Shown here: one piece after another, positions 1 through 9,796 of the stretch
Layout of the letters: each line of letters begins with the position of its first letter
Numbering within the stretch: position 1 is the first letter of the stretch
DNA from: Rhodococcus sp. ABRD24
GTDB lineage: Bacteria > Actinomycetota > Actinomycetes > Mycobacteriales > Mycobacteriaceae
NCBI RefSeq assembly: GCF_004328705.1
Contig: NZ_CP035319.1
Coordinates: 1,798,001 to 1,862,000 of the forward strand
DNA length: 64,000 bases
Reading direction: 5' to 3'
Made by a program: the position numbers and the translations under genes
The notes under the pieces: generated by a model
Databases searched by the model: none
Told to the model about the DNA's origin: nothing
What the model saw: the letters and a program-made list of their open reading frames with translations, nothing else

Positions 1-61
1 GCCGTCATCGTGCGTCAGCCTAGCTACTCGGGAGCCCGATCCGGGCATCCGGTGCCGCGCG

Positions 62-937
62 TCAGTTCCCGAACCCGGGAAGCGTCGTGTTGATGATCAG
101 CTTTGCGGTGACTTCGCCGCCTTCGACCTTGTCGCCCTGCACCAGAACGGACTCGCCTGGCTCGAGGTCGGCGACGGTCGCCGCGGTGAGCGAGATGAGC
201 GTCGTATCGGGCGTGGTCCGCACGGTGACAGTCGATCCGCCGAGCCCGTCGATCGTCAACGTGCCGCCGTTGTTGGCCGTGATGGTGCCCATTGCGGTGC
301 CCGCCTTCCCGATCAGGTCACCGACACCGCCGGGGATGCCGTCCAGCGGAGACGTGGTGTCGGGGGCGGTCGTCGGAGGCCCGGAGCGTTGCGGCACGGT
401 CGGCGGCGCAGTCATCCGGGTCGACGGCGCTGCGGCCGTTGCCGACGTGTCCGAACCAGCTCCGTTCACCAGGAACCCGATGCCCAGACCGAGCGCCAGC
501 AGCAGGATTCCGGCCGCGACCGCCGCCCACAGTCCCACCTTGCGTCCGGGCTTGTGGTCGGGGGTGTTCTCGATGAACGGCGCCTCGCCGGGCGGCGGTG
601 ATCCGGGCGGCAGCGATCCGGGCGGTGGGTAGCCGCCGGAACCGTAGTAGGTCGGGTATGCCTGTGTCGCGTTCGGCGGCAAGGACTGCGGATCGAACCG
701 TGGGTCATAGGTGGGCAGGGCCTGCGTCGGGTTCGGCGGTGGACCCCCGTACGCCTGGTAGGGGTCGGCCGTGTAGTACTGCTCGGTCGGCTGATCCGGC
801 TGCTGCACCGGCCCGATCTGCTCGGTGTCACCGCCTGCCGGACGCCCCCACTGCTCGGCGGCAGCACTGCCGTCTCCCTGTTCGGCGGGATCGTAGGCGC
901 GTTCCTGCGGGGTGCGGGGATCGTCGGGGTTCGTCAT
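62..937 (-). CDS. Pro/Gln/Tyr-rich membrane-anchored protein with C-terminal DUF5666-like domain
   Basis: A 291-residue protein whose function I do not recognise. Residues 1-130 are a disordered, Pro/Gln/Tyr-rich cytoplasmic stretch with repeated PPP and TQA-PTY elements. One hydrophobic segment lies at about 135-157. It is followed by a Thr/Pro-rich linker and a C-terminal region of about 75 residues with short beta-strand-like repeats (GTITANNGGTLTIDG, VLVQGDKVEGGEV) that resembles the DUF5666 family of exported domains. The layout suggests a type II-orientation membrane protein displaying the C-terminal domain outside. The ATG start at 937 is the only plausible one. It is transcribed away from the S4-domain gene, 126 bp upstream. 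The domain assignment is by eye and tentative. Confidence 0.7.
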   Translation of the reverse strand: MTNPDDPRTPQERAYDPAEQGDGSAAAEQWGRPAGGDTEQIGPVQQPDQPTEQYYTADPYQAYGGPPPNPTQALPTYDPRFDPQSLPPNATQAYPTYYGSGGYPPPGSLPPGSPPPGEAPFIENTPDHKPGRKVGLWAAVAAGILLLALGLGIGFLVNGAGSDTSATAAAPSTRMTAPPTVPQRSGPPTTAPDTTSPLDGIPGGVGDLIGKAGTAMGTITANNGGTLTIDGLGGSTVTVRTTPDTTLISLTAATVADLEPGESVLVQGDKVEGGEVTAKLIINTTLPGFGN

Positions 938-1063
938 GATGCGGACCTGTTCTTCCGGCGGGCGGCGATTCGAGCTGACAGTTCAGGGTAGAGCCGGACT
1001 CTGAGATCCGTCTGAAACCCCAGAAGAGCTGCCTGCCGCGCTCGAGGAAATCCCGGATCCGGC

Positions 1064-1447
1064 CTACAGACCGCGGAGTTTCTCCAGGTCGCGTCGCTCC
1101 CGCTTGGTGGGCCGGCCCGCACCGCGATCACGGCGGGGCAGTGACGCGAGCACCTCCGGCGGGGGCGGCGGCGGACTGTTGTCCTGCATACATTCGGCGG
1201 CCACCGGCGGGCCGACGCGCTTGGCGATCGGCCGCACCACGACCACGATCCGCTCCAGCCCGGACACCCGGACACGCACCTCGTCACCGGCCTTGACCTG
1301 CACGGAGGCCTTCGCGGGGGCGCCGTTGACCCGCACATGTCCCGATCGACACGCGGAAGCGGCCTGGGACCGGGTCTTGAACAGCCGCACCGCCCAGGTC
1401 CAGCTGTCGACGCGAACGCTTGTTGCGTCGATGGTCGGGGTAGGCAC
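1064..1447 (-). CDS. S4-domain RNA-binding protein (Hsp15 family)
   Basis: A 127-residue protein of the ribosome-associated heat-shock Hsp15 type. The S4 fold is at the N terminus: RVDSWTWAVRLFKTRSQA, then GHVRVNGAPAKASVQVKAGDEV, the usual RNA-gripping helix-turn and beta loop. After the S4 domain comes a proline run (SPPPPPPE) and a basic Lys/Arg tail that would contact RNA. E. coli Hsp15 binds free 50S subunits carrying nascent chains; the same role is inferred here. The GTG start at 1447 gives the family's usual length; longer in-frame extensions upstream have no homology-like features. Nearby clpB is also a proteostasis gene, but no operon links them. Confidence 0.85.
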   Translation of the reverse strand: MPTPTIDATSVRVDSWTWAVRLFKTRSQAASACRSGHVRVNGAPAKASVQVKAGDEVRVRVSGLERIVVVVRPIAKRVGPPVAAECMQDNSPPPPPPEVLASLPRRDRGAGRPTKRERRDLEKLRGL

Positions 1448-1682
1448 GCCGTCCAGGATACCGAAGCGACCCGACTGCGCCGGTTCGACCTGCCCGCACC
1501 GCGCTGGTGGCCGCCGCAGGTTGTGTCGCGGAAACCCTGTCCCACAACAGGTTCGCCGAGCATCGACCCTCAGCGTCCTTTCTGGCCCTTCTGGCCTTTC
1601 CGCTTTCGCGTTACCGTCGGTACCGGCTGTGTTACGTTCCTCAATCGGTCGGGATCTCATACCGGATGAAGGGGCTCCACTC

Positions 1683-2624
1683 GTGCGAAAGTTGTTCGCA
1701 GGAATAGTTTCAGCGGTATCGGGAGCACTCCTGATCAGCGCCGGTGGCACAGCGTCGGCGGCGCCCCTGCCTGTTCCGGACGGGTTCTTCGCCGGCATCC
1801 TGCCGGAGCTGACCAACCCCGCCGGGTCGCTGCCCGGTTCCAACGACTTCTCGTGCAAACCGACAGCGGAGCACCCCGAACCAGTGATCCTGGTGCACGG
1901 CACCGGCGGTGGGCAGCAGACCAACTGGGGCAAGTATGCGCCGATGCTCGCGAACGAGGGATACTGCGTCTTCTCGCTGACGTACGGCAACGTACCGGGG
2001 ACGCCGTGGCCGGTCAGCGCGATCGGCGGGATGCGCCCGATGGAGGAAAGCGCCCGACAGTTCGGCGATTTCGTGGACCGTGTGCTCGCATCGACCGGGG
2101 CGGCGAAGGTGAACATCGTCGGGCACTCGCAGGGCACACTCATGCCGAGCTACTACCTGAAGTTCCTCGGCGGCGCCGACAAGGTCGACAAGTACGTCTC
2201 CCTCGCGCCGCTGTGGCAGGGCATCGCCACGCCGGGAGTCGCGGAAATGCAAGCGCTGGTGAAACGCCTAGGGCTCGAACAGGCATGGGAAGAAACCGTC
2301 GAGAAGCTCTGCGGGGCCTGCTTCCAGATGGCCGCCGACTCGGAGTTCATGACGAAGCTGAACGAGGGTGGCCCGTACGTCCCGCAGGTGACCTACACCA
2401 ACATCATGACCCGATACGACGAGGCCATCGTTCCCTACACCCGCGGCTATGTGCCGGCCCCGAACGCCACCAACATCGTCGTGCAGGACGGCTGCGCACT
2501 GGACTTTGCCGAGCACGCGGGCATCGCCGCGGACCCGATCGCCGCGACGCACGTGCTCAACGCCCTGGATCCGGCGCATCCGCGTCCGATCCCGTGCTTC
2601 TTCGTCCCACCCTTCACGGGCTGA
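1683..2624 (+). CDS. Secreted lipase/esterase, alpha/beta hydrolase (Lipase_2 type)
   Basis: A 313-residue exported alpha/beta hydrolase. The GTG start is set by a GAAGGGG ribosome site 8 bases upstream. Residues 1-27 form a Sec signal peptide ending in ASAAP. The oxyanion strand is VILVHGTGGG (about 68-77), and the nucleophile elbow is GHSQG with Ser149. Asp246 (TRYDEAI) and His278 (FAEHAG) are the likely remaining triad members, with His290 an alternative. Cys58, 95, 210, 213, 271 and 305 suggest disulfides, as expected outside the cell. The family hydrolyses short acyl glycerides and esters. It ends in a long hairpin shared with the convergent clpB gene. Confidence 0.88.
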   Translation: MRKLFAGIVSAVSGALLISAGGTASAAPLPVPDGFFAGILPELTNPAGSLPGSNDFSCKPTAEHPEPVILVHGTGGGQQTNWGKYAPMLANEGYCVFSLTYGNVPGTPWPVSAIGGMRPMEESARQFGDFVDRVLASTGAAKVNIVGHSQGTLMPSYYLKFLGGADKVDKYVSLAPLWQGIATPGVAEMQALVKRLGLEQAWEETVEKLCGACFQMAADSEFMTKLNEGGPYVPQVTYTNIMTRYDEAIVPYTRGYVPAPNATNIVVQDGCALDFAEHAGIAADPIAATHVLNALDPAHPRPIPCFFVPPFTG

Positions 2625-2625
2625 C

Positions 2626-2673
2626 GCCCGTGCGCGTTTGCAGTAGTAGGTACTACCGCAAACGCGCACGGGC
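2626..2673. terminator. Bidirectional hairpin between lipase gene and clpB
   Basis: A perfect 16-bp inverted repeat (arms 2626-2641 and 2658-2673, beginning GCCCGTGCGCG) is extended inward by a GTAGTA/TACTAC pair after one mismatch. It lies exactly between two convergent stop codons. There is no T tract on either strand, as is usual for terminators in these high-GC organisms. Confidence 0.8.
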
Positions 2674-2682
2674 GCGAAGCGC

Positions 2683-5268
2683 CTAACCGAGAACCAGGTG
2701 ATCCCCGTCCTCGGACACCGTCACCGGCACGGTGTCACCGTCACGGACGGTGCCCGCGAGCAGCAGCTTGGCCAGCTGGTCGCCGATCGCCTGCTGGATC
2801 AGGCGGCGCAGCGGACGTGCGCCGTAGAGCGGGTCGTAGCCGCGCACAGCGAGCCAGAGCCGCGCCGCGTCGGACACCTCTAGCGTGAGCCGCCGTGCCG
2901 CCAGCCGCGACGCCAACTGCTCGAGCTGAATGTCGACGATCGACTCGAGCTGCTCCTCCGACAACGGATCGAAGACGACGACGTCATCGAGCCGGTTGAT
3001 GAACTCCGGCTTGAACGCCGACCGCACGGCCGCCATCACCTGATCCCGGTCACCGCCCGCACCGAGGTTCGAGGTGAGGATCAGGATCGTGTTCCGGAAG
3101 TCGACCGTGCGTCCCTGACCGTCGGTGAGCCGACCATCGTCGAGCACCTGCAGCAGGATGTCGAACACATCCGGGTGCGCCTTCTCCACCTCGTCGAACA
3201 GCACGACGCTGTACGGACGGCGGCGTACCGCCTCGGTGAGCTGGCCGCCGGACTCGTAGCCGACATAGCCGGGAGGGGCACCGACGAGCCGTGCCACCGA
3301 GTGCTTCTCGCTGTACTCGGACATGTCGATTCGGACCATCGCCCGCTCGTCGTCGAACAGAAAGCCTGCCAACGCCTTCGCGAGCTCCGTCTTGCCGACG
3401 CCGGTCGGGCCGAGGAACAGGAACGAGCCGGTGGGACGGTTGGGGTCGGCGACGCCGGCGCGGGCGCGGCGCACCGCATCCGAGACCGCTTGCACGGGTT
3501 CGGCCTGCCCGACGACGCGCTTGCCGAGTTCGGTCTCCATGCGCAGGAGCTTGGCGGTCTCGCCCTCCATCATCCGGCCGGCCGGAATGCCGGTCCACGC
3601 GGACACGACGTCGGCGACATCGTCGGGTCCGACCTCCTCCTTGAGCATGACGGAGCCGTCGGACGCACCGTCCGATGCGGCTGCGGCGGTCTCGAGTTGC
3701 TTCTGCAACTCGGGGATCCGCCCGTAGCGCAGCTCGGCGACCTTACCGAGATCGCCGTCGCGTTCGGCCCGCTCCTCCTCGCCGCGCAACGCCTCGAGCT
3801 GCTCCTTGACCTCGCGAACCGAGTCGATGGCGTTCTTTTCGTTCTGCCACCGGGCCGTGAGCTGGCGCAGCTTCTCTCGGTCGTCGGCCAGCTCCTCGCG
3901 CAGCTTCACCAACCGGTCCTGGGACGCCGCGTCGGTCTCCTTTGCCAGCGCCATCTCCTCGATCTCGAGCCGGCGGACCACCCGCTCCACCTCGTCGATC
4001 TCGACGGGGCGCGAGTCGATCTCCATGCGCAGGCGCGACGCGGCCTCGTCCACGAGATCGATGGCCTTGTCCGGCAGGAAGCGCGAGGTGATGTACCGAT
4101 CCGAAAGGGTCGCCGCCGCAACGAGAGCCGAGTCGGTGATGCGCACACCGTGGTGCACCTCGTACCGCTCCTTGAGTCCGCGCAGAATGCCGACGGTGTC
4201 CTCCACCGACGGCTCCCCGACGAGGACCTGCTGGAAGCGGCGCTCGAGCGCGGCGTCCTTCTCGATGTACTTGCGGTACTCCTCGAGCGTGGTCGCGCCG
4301 ACCAACCGCAGTTCACCGCGCGCGAGCATCGGCTTGATCATGTTGCCGGCGTCCATCGCCGATTCGCCGGTGGCACCCGCGCCGACGATGGTGTGCAACT
4401 CGTCGATGAACGTGATGACCTGACCGGCCGAGTTCTTGATGTCGTCGAGGACGGCCTTGAGACGTTCCTCGAACTCGCCGCGATACTTCGCGCCGGCCAC
4501 CATCGACCCGAGGTCCAGGGAGATGACGGTCTTGCCGCGCAACGACTCCGGCACGTCACCGGCGACGATGCGCTGCGCGAGGCCCTCGACGATCGCGGTC
4601 TTGCCGACGCCGGGCTCACCGATGAGCACCGGGTTGTTCTTGGTGCGCCGGCTCAGCACCTGCACGACGCGTCGAATCTCGGTGTCGCGTCCGATGACCG
4701 GGTCGAGCTCGCCCTCGCGGGCGCGGGCGGTGAGGTCGGTCGAGTACTTCTCGAGCGCCTGGTAGCTGCCCTCGGGGTCGGGGCTGGTGACGCGTGCGCT
4801 GCCACGGACCGCGGTGAATGCGTCCCGCAGCGCGGTCGGGGTGGCGCCGTGGTCGACGAGCAGCTTGGCGACGTCCGAGTCGCCGGCGGGAGCGGAGCCC
4901 GCGGCGCGACCCAGTCCACCAGCGAGCCCCACCATGACGTGCTCGGTGGACACGTACTCGTCATCGAGTTCGGTGGCCAGGTGCTGTGCCGCGGTGATCG
5001 CGGCGATCGCCTCGCGGCCGAGCTGCGGCTGCGTGGTGGCGCCGGTGGCGCGTGGCAGCCGATCCACCAGAACCTGAGCCTCGCGTCGCACCACCGTCGG
5101 GTCGACGCCGACGGCCTTGAGCAGCGGCGCGGCGATGCCGTCGGTCTGGTCGAGCAGCGCAACCAGGAGGTGCGCGGGACGGATGTCGGGATTGCCCGCC
5201 GAGGACGCCGACTGCAGCGCAGCCGTCAGCGCGGCCTGGGTCTTGGTGGTGGGAGAGAACGAGTCCAC
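2683..5268 (-). CDS. clpB: ClpB disaggregase (AAA+ chaperone)
   Basis: An 861-residue Hsp100 protein that threads aggregated proteins through its hexameric pore together with DnaK. The Clp N domain is at about 1-150. The first AAA module has Walker A GEPGVGKT (217-224) and Walker [10 protein letters not shown]. The coiled-coil M domain, rich in Glu/Arg/Leu, spans about 415-530. The second AAA module has Walker A GPTGVGKT (620-627) and NMLTS-type sensor sequence ILTSNLGAG. The start is a GTG with GGAAGG 7-8 bases upstream and gives [10 protein letters not shown], matching the mycobacterial N terminus; an upstream in-frame extension is non-conserved. A HAIR element and an ECF-type promoter lie about 90-110 bp upstream, so HspR and probably SigH control it. 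Confidence 0.97.
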   Translation of the reverse strand: MDSFSPTTKTQAALTAALQSASSAGNPDIRPAHLLVALLDQTDGIAAPLLKAVGVDPTVVRREAQVLVDRLPRATGATTQPQLGREAIAAITAAQHLATELDDEYVSTEHVMVGLAGGLGRAAGSAPAGDSDVAKLLVDHGATPTALRDAFTAVRGSARVTSPDPEGSYQALEKYSTDLTARAREGELDPVIGRDTEIRRVVQVLSRRTKNNPVLIGEPGVGKTAIVEGLAQRIVAGDVPESLRGKTVISLDLGSMVAGAKYRGEFEERLKAVLDDIKNSAGQVITFIDELHTIVGAGATGESAMDAGNMIKPMLARGELRLVGATTLEEYRKYIEKDAALERRFQQVLVGEPSVEDTVGILRGLKERYEVHHGVRITDSALVAAATLSDRYITSRFLPDKAIDLVDEAASRLRMEIDSRPVEIDEVERVVRRLEIEEMALAKETDAASQDRLVKLREELADDREKLRQLTARWQNEKNAIDSVREVKEQLEALRGEEERAERDGDLGKVAELRYGRIPELQKQLETAAAASDGASDGSVMLKEEVGPDDVADVVSAWTGIPAGRMMEGETAKLLRMETELGKRVVGQAEPVQAVSDAVRRARAGVADPNRPTGSFLFLGPTGVGKTELAKALAGFLFDDERAMVRIDMSEYSEKHSVARLVGAPPGYVGYESGGQLTEAVRRRPYSVVLFDEVEKAHPDVFDILLQVLDDGRLTDGQGRTVDFRNTILILTSNLGAGGDRDQVMAAVRSAFKPEFINRLDDVVVFDPLSEEQLESIVDIQLEQLASRLAARRLTLEVSDAARLWLAVRGYDPLYGARPLRRLIQQAIGDQLAKLLLAGTVRDGDTVPVTVSEDGDHLVLG

Positions 5269-5346
5269 TTGGCACCTTCCTTGCGACGAACGGAACGGAG
5301 ATCGTGCCGCGCGGAGCGAACCCCTCACGGCACTGTCGTTCTACTC

Positions 5347-5372
5347 AACGAACAAAGCATTGAGTCTGTTCC
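5347..5372 (-). promoter_or_regulatory. Candidate SigH/SigE-type promoter of clpB
   Basis: On the minus strand a GGAACA box is followed after 17 bases by GTT, the form GGAA-N17-20-GTT used by mycobacterial ECF sigma factors SigH and SigE. It overlaps the HAIR operator. Promoter assignment is by pattern only. Confidence 0.4.
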
Positions 5373-5379
5373 GCTCAAC
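5359..5379. promoter_or_regulatory. HAIR element (HspR operator) of clpB
   Basis: ATTGAGT-N7-GCTCAAC matches the HspR-associated inverted repeat CTTGAGT-N7-ACTCAAG at 11 of 14 positions with correct spacing. It lies about 90 bp upstream of the clpB start. HspR itself is encoded in this window, downstream of dnaJ. Confidence 0.75.
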
Positions 5380-5516
5380 TTTGAACTTCTTCGGGAATTT
5401 TCATGCAGGTTCGGCGAGGCCCCGAACCGGACCGACGCCACCCCGGTGCACACTAGTGGTCGGCTCCCGGTGTGCGCGCACATCCGGCAGCCGTGCAGCA
5501 CCCGAGGGAGGACGAC

Positions 5517-6680
5517 GTGGACACCGCCGAGATCAGGCTCATCCGCTCACAATTCGATACCGTCACCGCGTCCGCCAGCCACCGGGACCGCTTCGCCCGC
5601 ACGTTCTACGCCCAGTTCTTCGCCCGCGTCCCGCATTGCCGGTCGCTGTTCCCGGCCGGTATGGATGGCCAGCGCGCCAAGCTGGTCGCGGCACTCGAGT
5701 ACATCGTCCGGGGACTCGACGACACCGAATCCATGCTCCCGTTCCTCGCCCAGCTCGGGCGCGACCACCGCAAGTACGGCGTCGAACGCGAGCACTATGC
5801 GGCCGCCGGGAACGCATTGCTCGATGCGATGCGCGAGACCGACTCCGACGAGCCATGGAGCCCGGACCGCGACGCCGCGTGGCGCGAACTGGTCGCATTG
5901 ATCACCACCACGATGTCCGATGCCGCCGACGCCGACGACTACCCCGCATTGTGGGAAGGCACCGTCGTCAGCCACGAGCGGGTGCTGCGCGACCTCGCGG
6001 TCATCCGCCTCGAGACCGACTCTCCCATCCCCTACGCCGCCGGTCAGTACGTCAGCGTCCAGATCCCGCAGCGTCCGCAGATGTGGCGGTACCTGTCGCC
6101 GGCGATCCCGTCGAACCCGTTCGGGCAACTCGAGTTCCACGTCCGGCGCGTATCCGGAGGGTGGGTGAGCCCCGCCATGGTGAACGAGACCGCAGTGGGC
6201 GACCGGTGGCGGATCGGCTCGCCACTCGGTGGCCTGCACGTCGATCGCGAAAGCGGCAAGGATGTGCTGATGATCGCGGGCGGCACGGGCCTGGCGCCGT
6301 TGCGCGCGCAGGTGATGGATATGGCGCAGCGGGGTATCAATCCGCGAGTGCACCTGTTCGTCGGCGGCACGTACCCCTGCGATCTCTACGACATCGAGAC
6401 GCTGTGGCAGCTGTCGCTGAGCAACCCCTGGCTCACCGTCGTACCCGTCACGGAGGAGAACGACAATCCCTGGTGGCATCCGTATCCCAGCCCCGAGCCG
6501 CCGCCCGGGTTGCACCAGCGCCTACTCGGCCCACTGGGCAAGGTGGTGGGCCAGTTCGGGTCCTGGGCCGACCGGCAGGTACAGATCTGCGGGTCGCCGT
6601 CGATGGTCAAGACCACCGCTTACGCCCTGCAGCGGGCCGGGACGCCGGTCGAGTCGATCATCCACGATCCGCTGCGCTGA
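5517..6680 (+). CDS. Flavohemoglobin, globin-FAD/NAD reductase (type II-like, Rv0385 type)
   Basis: A 387-residue fusion of a globin (about 1-140) and a ferredoxin-reductase-like module (about 145-387). The globin part has the B10-region FYAQFF and the proximal His in LGRDHRKYGV (His84). In the reductase part, the FAD site that is RxYS in classical Hmp reads RYLS (191-194), and the nucleotide loop is GGTGLAPL (255-262). Classical flavohemoglobins turn NO into nitrate. The altered FAD motif and position next to clpB match the mycobacterial type II protein Rv0385, whose role in lactate or redox metabolism is less settled. The GTG start is chosen from GAGGGAGGA 5 bases upstream. It is transcribed away from clpB. 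Confidence 0.88.
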   Translation: MDTAEIRLIRSQFDTVTASASHRDRFARTFYAQFFARVPHCRSLFPAGMDGQRAKLVAALEYIVRGLDDTESMLPFLAQLGRDHRKYGVEREHYAAAGNALLDAMRETDSDEPWSPDRDAAWRELVALITTTMSDAADADDYPALWEGTVVSHERVLRDLAVIRLETDSPIPYAAGQYVSVQIPQRPQMWRYLSPAIPSNPFGQLEFHVRRVSGGWVSPAMVNETAVGDRWRIGSPLGGLHVDRESGKDVLMIAGGTGLAPLRAQVMDMAQRGINPRVHLFVGGTYPCDLYDIETLWQLSLSNPWLTVVPVTEENDNPWWHPYPSPEPPPGLHQRLLGPLGKVVGQFGSWADRQVQICGSPSMVKTTAYALQRAGTPVESIIHDPLR

Positions 6681-6689
6681 GGCGATGAT

Positions 6690-7148
6690 GTGCCCATGGA
6701 CGATCTTCCACCGATGCGACCGGTAGACAATGTCGGGCAGAACCCGCCCAAAGCCGCGCCCTTCTGGGTGATCGCGCTGTGGTTCGTGACGATCGTGGCC
6801 GCAGGTGCCGCGGTACCGGTTCTCCCGGCGCCGTCGGCCGCAGCCGCGATCGTCGGCTCCGCCATGGTTGCGATCGGGGTCGCTGCCGCGGCCGCAGGCA
6901 CGGCCCGGGTCCACCGGGAGAACGACGGCCAGCGAATCCCGTGGTGGGGCCCGCCTCCGCGCCGACCACGCAAATTGGACCTGCTGCAAGGAACAGGTCT
7001 TCCGCTGGTCGCCTTCGGCGCAACGCTGTTGGGCCGCTGTGTGGAAACCCTGCCGAGCCTGGTGGTCCCCCTCGTTGCGGTGGCATTGGTCACCGTCACC
7101 GCGTCCCTCGCCCAGGCCCTGCACAACCGCCGCGTCGAGGCCACCTGA
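6690..7148 (+). CDS. Small four-helix membrane protein between the two reductases
   Basis: A 152-residue hydrophobic protein with no family I recognise. Four membrane segments are visible, at about 24-43, 46-68, 100-116 and 120-140, with a basic Pro/Arg loop (PPPRRPRKLD) between the second and third. It begins 10 bases after the flavohemoglobin stop, so the two are almost certainly co-transcribed. The start is either GTG 6690, with GAGG about 7 bases upstream, or ATG 6696. It may anchor or supply the neighbouring flavoproteins, but that rests only on position. Confidence 0.7.
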   Translation: MPMDDLPPMRPVDNVGQNPPKAAPFWVIALWFVTIVAAGAAVPVLPAPSAAAAIVGSAMVAIGVAAAAAGTARVHRENDGQRIPWWGPPPRRPRKLDLLQGTGLPLVAFGATLLGRCVETLPSLVVPLVAVALVTVTASLAQALHNRRVEAT

Positions 7149-7192
7149 GACGACGATGTGAAACCCCCGTCCGAACCGGGAACAATGGCGAC

Positions 7193-7951
7193 ATGCCGCA
7201 GCCATCCTGGACCGCAACCGTCGTCGAACACCACCGCCTGCGTAAGGATCTCGCGGTGGTCCGGCTGATCGGCGACGCCGTCCCGTTCCGCGCCGGTCAG
7301 TACGTGGACGTGAGCGTTCCACAGCACCCGCGGCTACGGCGCCGACTCTCCCCCGCGCTACCGCCCTCGCTCGACGGCAAGCTCGAATTCCACGTCCACG
7401 CGGTACCGGGCGGCTGGGTCAGCGGCAGTATCGTAGCCGACACCCAACCCGGTGACCGCTGGCAGATCTTCGACCCACGCGGCGGTGACCTCCACGTCGA
7501 CGAGACCGGGCCGACGGTGGTCATGGTGGCCGGCGGCACCGGGCTTGCTCCGCTGCGCGCGATCCTCCTGGATCTGATCCGGGTGGAAGACCCGCCGAAG
7601 GTGTACCTGTTCATCGGCGGCCGCACCGTCGCGGACCTGTATGCGTCGGACATGTTGTGGCTGCTCACACAGGATCTGCCCTGGCTCACCACGATTCCGG
7701 TCGTCGAGGACGTCACCGACCCAGGAATCCCGGACCAGTGGTACGACCGTATCCGCGACGAGCTAGGCGAGATCGGGTTCGGCGAGGACCACCTGATCGA
7801 GGGCACCCTCGCGGATGTCGTCGCCGCACACGGCGCGTTCGTCGATCACCAGGTGCTGCTGTGCGGATCGCCCGCGATGGTGCAGACCACCCGGGATCGC
7901 CTGGTCGCCACCGGGACTCCCGCCGACGCGATCCGGTTCGACCCGAGCTGA
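7193..7951 (+). CDS. Stand-alone FAD/NAD(P) oxidoreductase, paralogue of the flavohemoglobin reductase domain
   Basis: A 252-residue protein that aligns over its whole length with residues 148-387 of the flavohemoglobin 500 bp upstream. Shared blocks include the opening KDLAVVRL / RDLAVIRL, AGQYV, LEFHV, GGWVS, GDRW, the identical GGTGLAPL (114-121) and the LCGSP/ICGSP C-terminal motif. The FAD site is RRLS instead of RxYS. It lacks any globin. It therefore looks like a domain-level duplication within the operon, able to pass electrons from NAD(P)H to an unknown acceptor. ATG 7193 is the first start in the conserved frame; the ribosome site is weak. It converges on fadD8. Confidence 0.88.
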   Translation: MPQPSWTATVVEHHRLRKDLAVVRLIGDAVPFRAGQYVDVSVPQHPRLRRRLSPALPPSLDGKLEFHVHAVPGGWVSGSIVADTQPGDRWQIFDPRGGDLHVDETGPTVVMVAGGTGLAPLRAILLDLIRVEDPPKVYLFIGGRTVADLYASDMLWLLTQDLPWLTTIPVVEDVTDPGIPDQWYDRIRDELGEIGFGEDHLIEGTLADVVAAHGAFVDHQVLLCGSPAMVQTTRDRLVATGTPADAIRFDPS

Positions 7952-7982
7952 TCCGGGGGCCGAACAGTTCGACGGCTTGGCG

Positions 7983-9560
7983 TCAGACGGAGCGAGCGGC
8001 CCCGTCCCAGAACTTGGCGCGCAGCGCCTTCTTGTCGAGCTTGCCGAGCGGGGTCAGCGGCAGGGCGTCGACGAAGTCGACGGTCTTGGGCGCGTGCACC
8101 GATCCCTTTGCAGCGCGAACACGCTCGACCAGCTCGGCCGTCTCCACAGCCTGGCCGTCGCGCAGCACTACGCATGCCTTGACCGCCTCACCCCACTTCT
8201 CGTCGGGCACGCCGACGACCGCGACGCTCGCGACGGCCGGATGTCCGGAGATGACGTCCTCGATCTCGCGCGGGAACACGTTGAACCCACCCGTCACGAT
8301 CATGTCCTTCTTGCGGTCGACGATGAACAGGAAGCCGTCCTTGTCCGCGCGGGCAATGTCGCCGGTGTGCAGCCAGCCGCCGCGCAGCGCCTCGGCAGTC
8401 TCCTGCGGCTTCTTCCAGTACTCCTTCATCACGAGTGGGCCGCGGACGCAGATCTCGCCGAGCTGGCCCTGCGGAACCTCGGCCAGGTCGTCATCGAGCA
8501 GCCGCACGTCCAGCCATGGGACGGGGCGTCCGCACGACGCGAGACGCTCGAGGTCGTCGATGTCGTGTTCCTCCTTGCGCAGCACCGAGATCGTCATGCC
8601 ACACTCGCTCTGGCCGAAGTACTGGAAGAAGATCGGGCCCAGCTTCTCGATTCCCTCCTTGAGACGCGTCGGCGACATAGCGGCGGCGCCGTAGTACAGC
8701 GTCTGCAGACTCGACACGTCACGGGTCTCGAAATCCGGGTGGTCGAGCAGCATGTAGATCATGGTGGGCACCAGCATGGTTGCCGTGATCTTGTGCTTCT
8801 CGATGGCCTCGAGTACCGCGCCGGGTTCGAACGCCGGCAGCACCACGAGCGAGCCACCCCGCATGAGGGTAGGAACGAAGAACGCCATACCGGCGTGCGA
8901 GAGCGGGGTGCACGCGAGGAAACGCATCTCGTCGGGCCACTGCCATTCGGCCATCTGGATCTGCGGCAGCGTCACACCCGACCGGAACGTGTTGACCACG
9001 CCCTTCGGCTTACCCGTGGTGCCGCCGGTATAGACCATGCTCGACGGGTCGTCGCCGTCGACGTCCGCCGCGATCAGACGCTGCGGAGTGAAGGTCTTCG
9101 CAAGCTCGAGAATGTCGATGCCCACCGACGACGGCCCGAGCGAGAACAGGTTCTTCAGCGTCGGCACGGTGGCCTTCAGCTCGGCGGCACGATCCTCGAA
9201 TGCGCCGGGATCGAAGATCAGGGTCTCGATCTCCGCGTCGCCGACGATGTAGGCATGGTCGTCGAGCGAACCCAACGGCGCGAGCGCGGTGTTGCGGCAG
9301 CCGCGGATCATCTGCGAGCCCACACTGATGAGAACCTCGGGCCGGTTCTTCGACAGCATCGCCACGGTCGACCCCTTGCCGATACCGAGCGACTCGAGCG
9401 CCTGCCCGAAACAGCTGATCTGGTCGCGCATCTGGCCGCCGGTGAGCACGACATCGCCGAGGTAGAGAGCCGGCCGGTCGGCGTTGCGATCGAGCGCAGT
9501 GATCAGCAGGTCCGCCAGGAAGCGGGGGCGGTGGAGAACGTCGGCGAACTCATCGGTCAT
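7983..9560 (-). CDS. fadD8: Fatty-acyl-CoA ligase, FadD8 type
   Basis: A 525-residue acyl-adenylate-forming enzyme that activates carboxylic acids with ATP and CoA. The AMP-binding loop is MVYTGGTTGKPKG. Later motifs are YFGQSE, GWLHTGD and the hinge VDRKKDMIVTGGFNVFPREIE. The catalytic Lys is in PLTPLGKLDKKA near the C terminus. The N terminus (LYLGDVVLTGGQ) and ACTPLSHAGMAFF closely match M. tuberculosis FadD8 as I remember it. ATG 9560 has AGAAGGA about 7 bases upstream. It sits alone on its strand between a convergent reductase gene and the CsoR-type cluster. The true acyl chain is not deducible from sequence. Confidence 0.9.
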   Translation of the reverse strand: MTDEFADVLHRPRFLADLLITALDRNADRPALYLGDVVLTGGQMRDQISCFGQALESLGIGKGSTVAMLSKNRPEVLISVGSQMIRGCRNTALAPLGSLDDHAYIVGDAEIETLIFDPGAFEDRAAELKATVPTLKNLFSLGPSSVGIDILELAKTFTPQRLIAADVDGDDPSSMVYTGGTTGKPKGVVNTFRSGVTLPQIQMAEWQWPDEMRFLACTPLSHAGMAFFVPTLMRGGSLVVLPAFEPGAVLEAIEKHKITATMLVPTMIYMLLDHPDFETRDVSSLQTLYYGAAAMSPTRLKEGIEKLGPIFFQYFGQSECGMTISVLRKEEHDIDDLERLASCGRPVPWLDVRLLDDDLAEVPQGQLGEICVRGPLVMKEYWKKPQETAEALRGGWLHTGDIARADKDGFLFIVDRKKDMIVTGGFNVFPREIEDVISGHPAVASVAVVGVPDEKWGEAVKACVVLRDGQAVETAELVERVRAAKGSVHAPKTVDFVDALPLTPLGKLDKKALRAKFWDGAARSV

Positions 9561-9796
9561 GTGTGTTCCTTCTGCGTGCACGACGCGCGACGGCCGCGCT
9601 GCGTGCGCCCGCCGCGCCACGTTCGGCCAGTGTGGTCCGGGTCACCGACACGATAACCGGATTTTCCCCGAACTGAAACCTGTTACACCGAACGGACCGG
9701 GTTCACGTCACCGCGCCACAGCATCGCCGACACGAGATCCACCTGCGCGCGTCCACGGAAACACTCAGACCCGCCGCCGCGAGCGATTCGAGGCCC

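Noticed and set aside
1..61. Possible partial gene at the left edge
   Set aside because: The 61 bases before the first stop show no motif or conserved frame.
3175..5901. Long plus-strand open frame opposite clpB
   Set aside because: It is antisense to a certain clpB with complete motifs; Arg/Gly/Ala-heavy composition is typical of GC-rich shadow frames.
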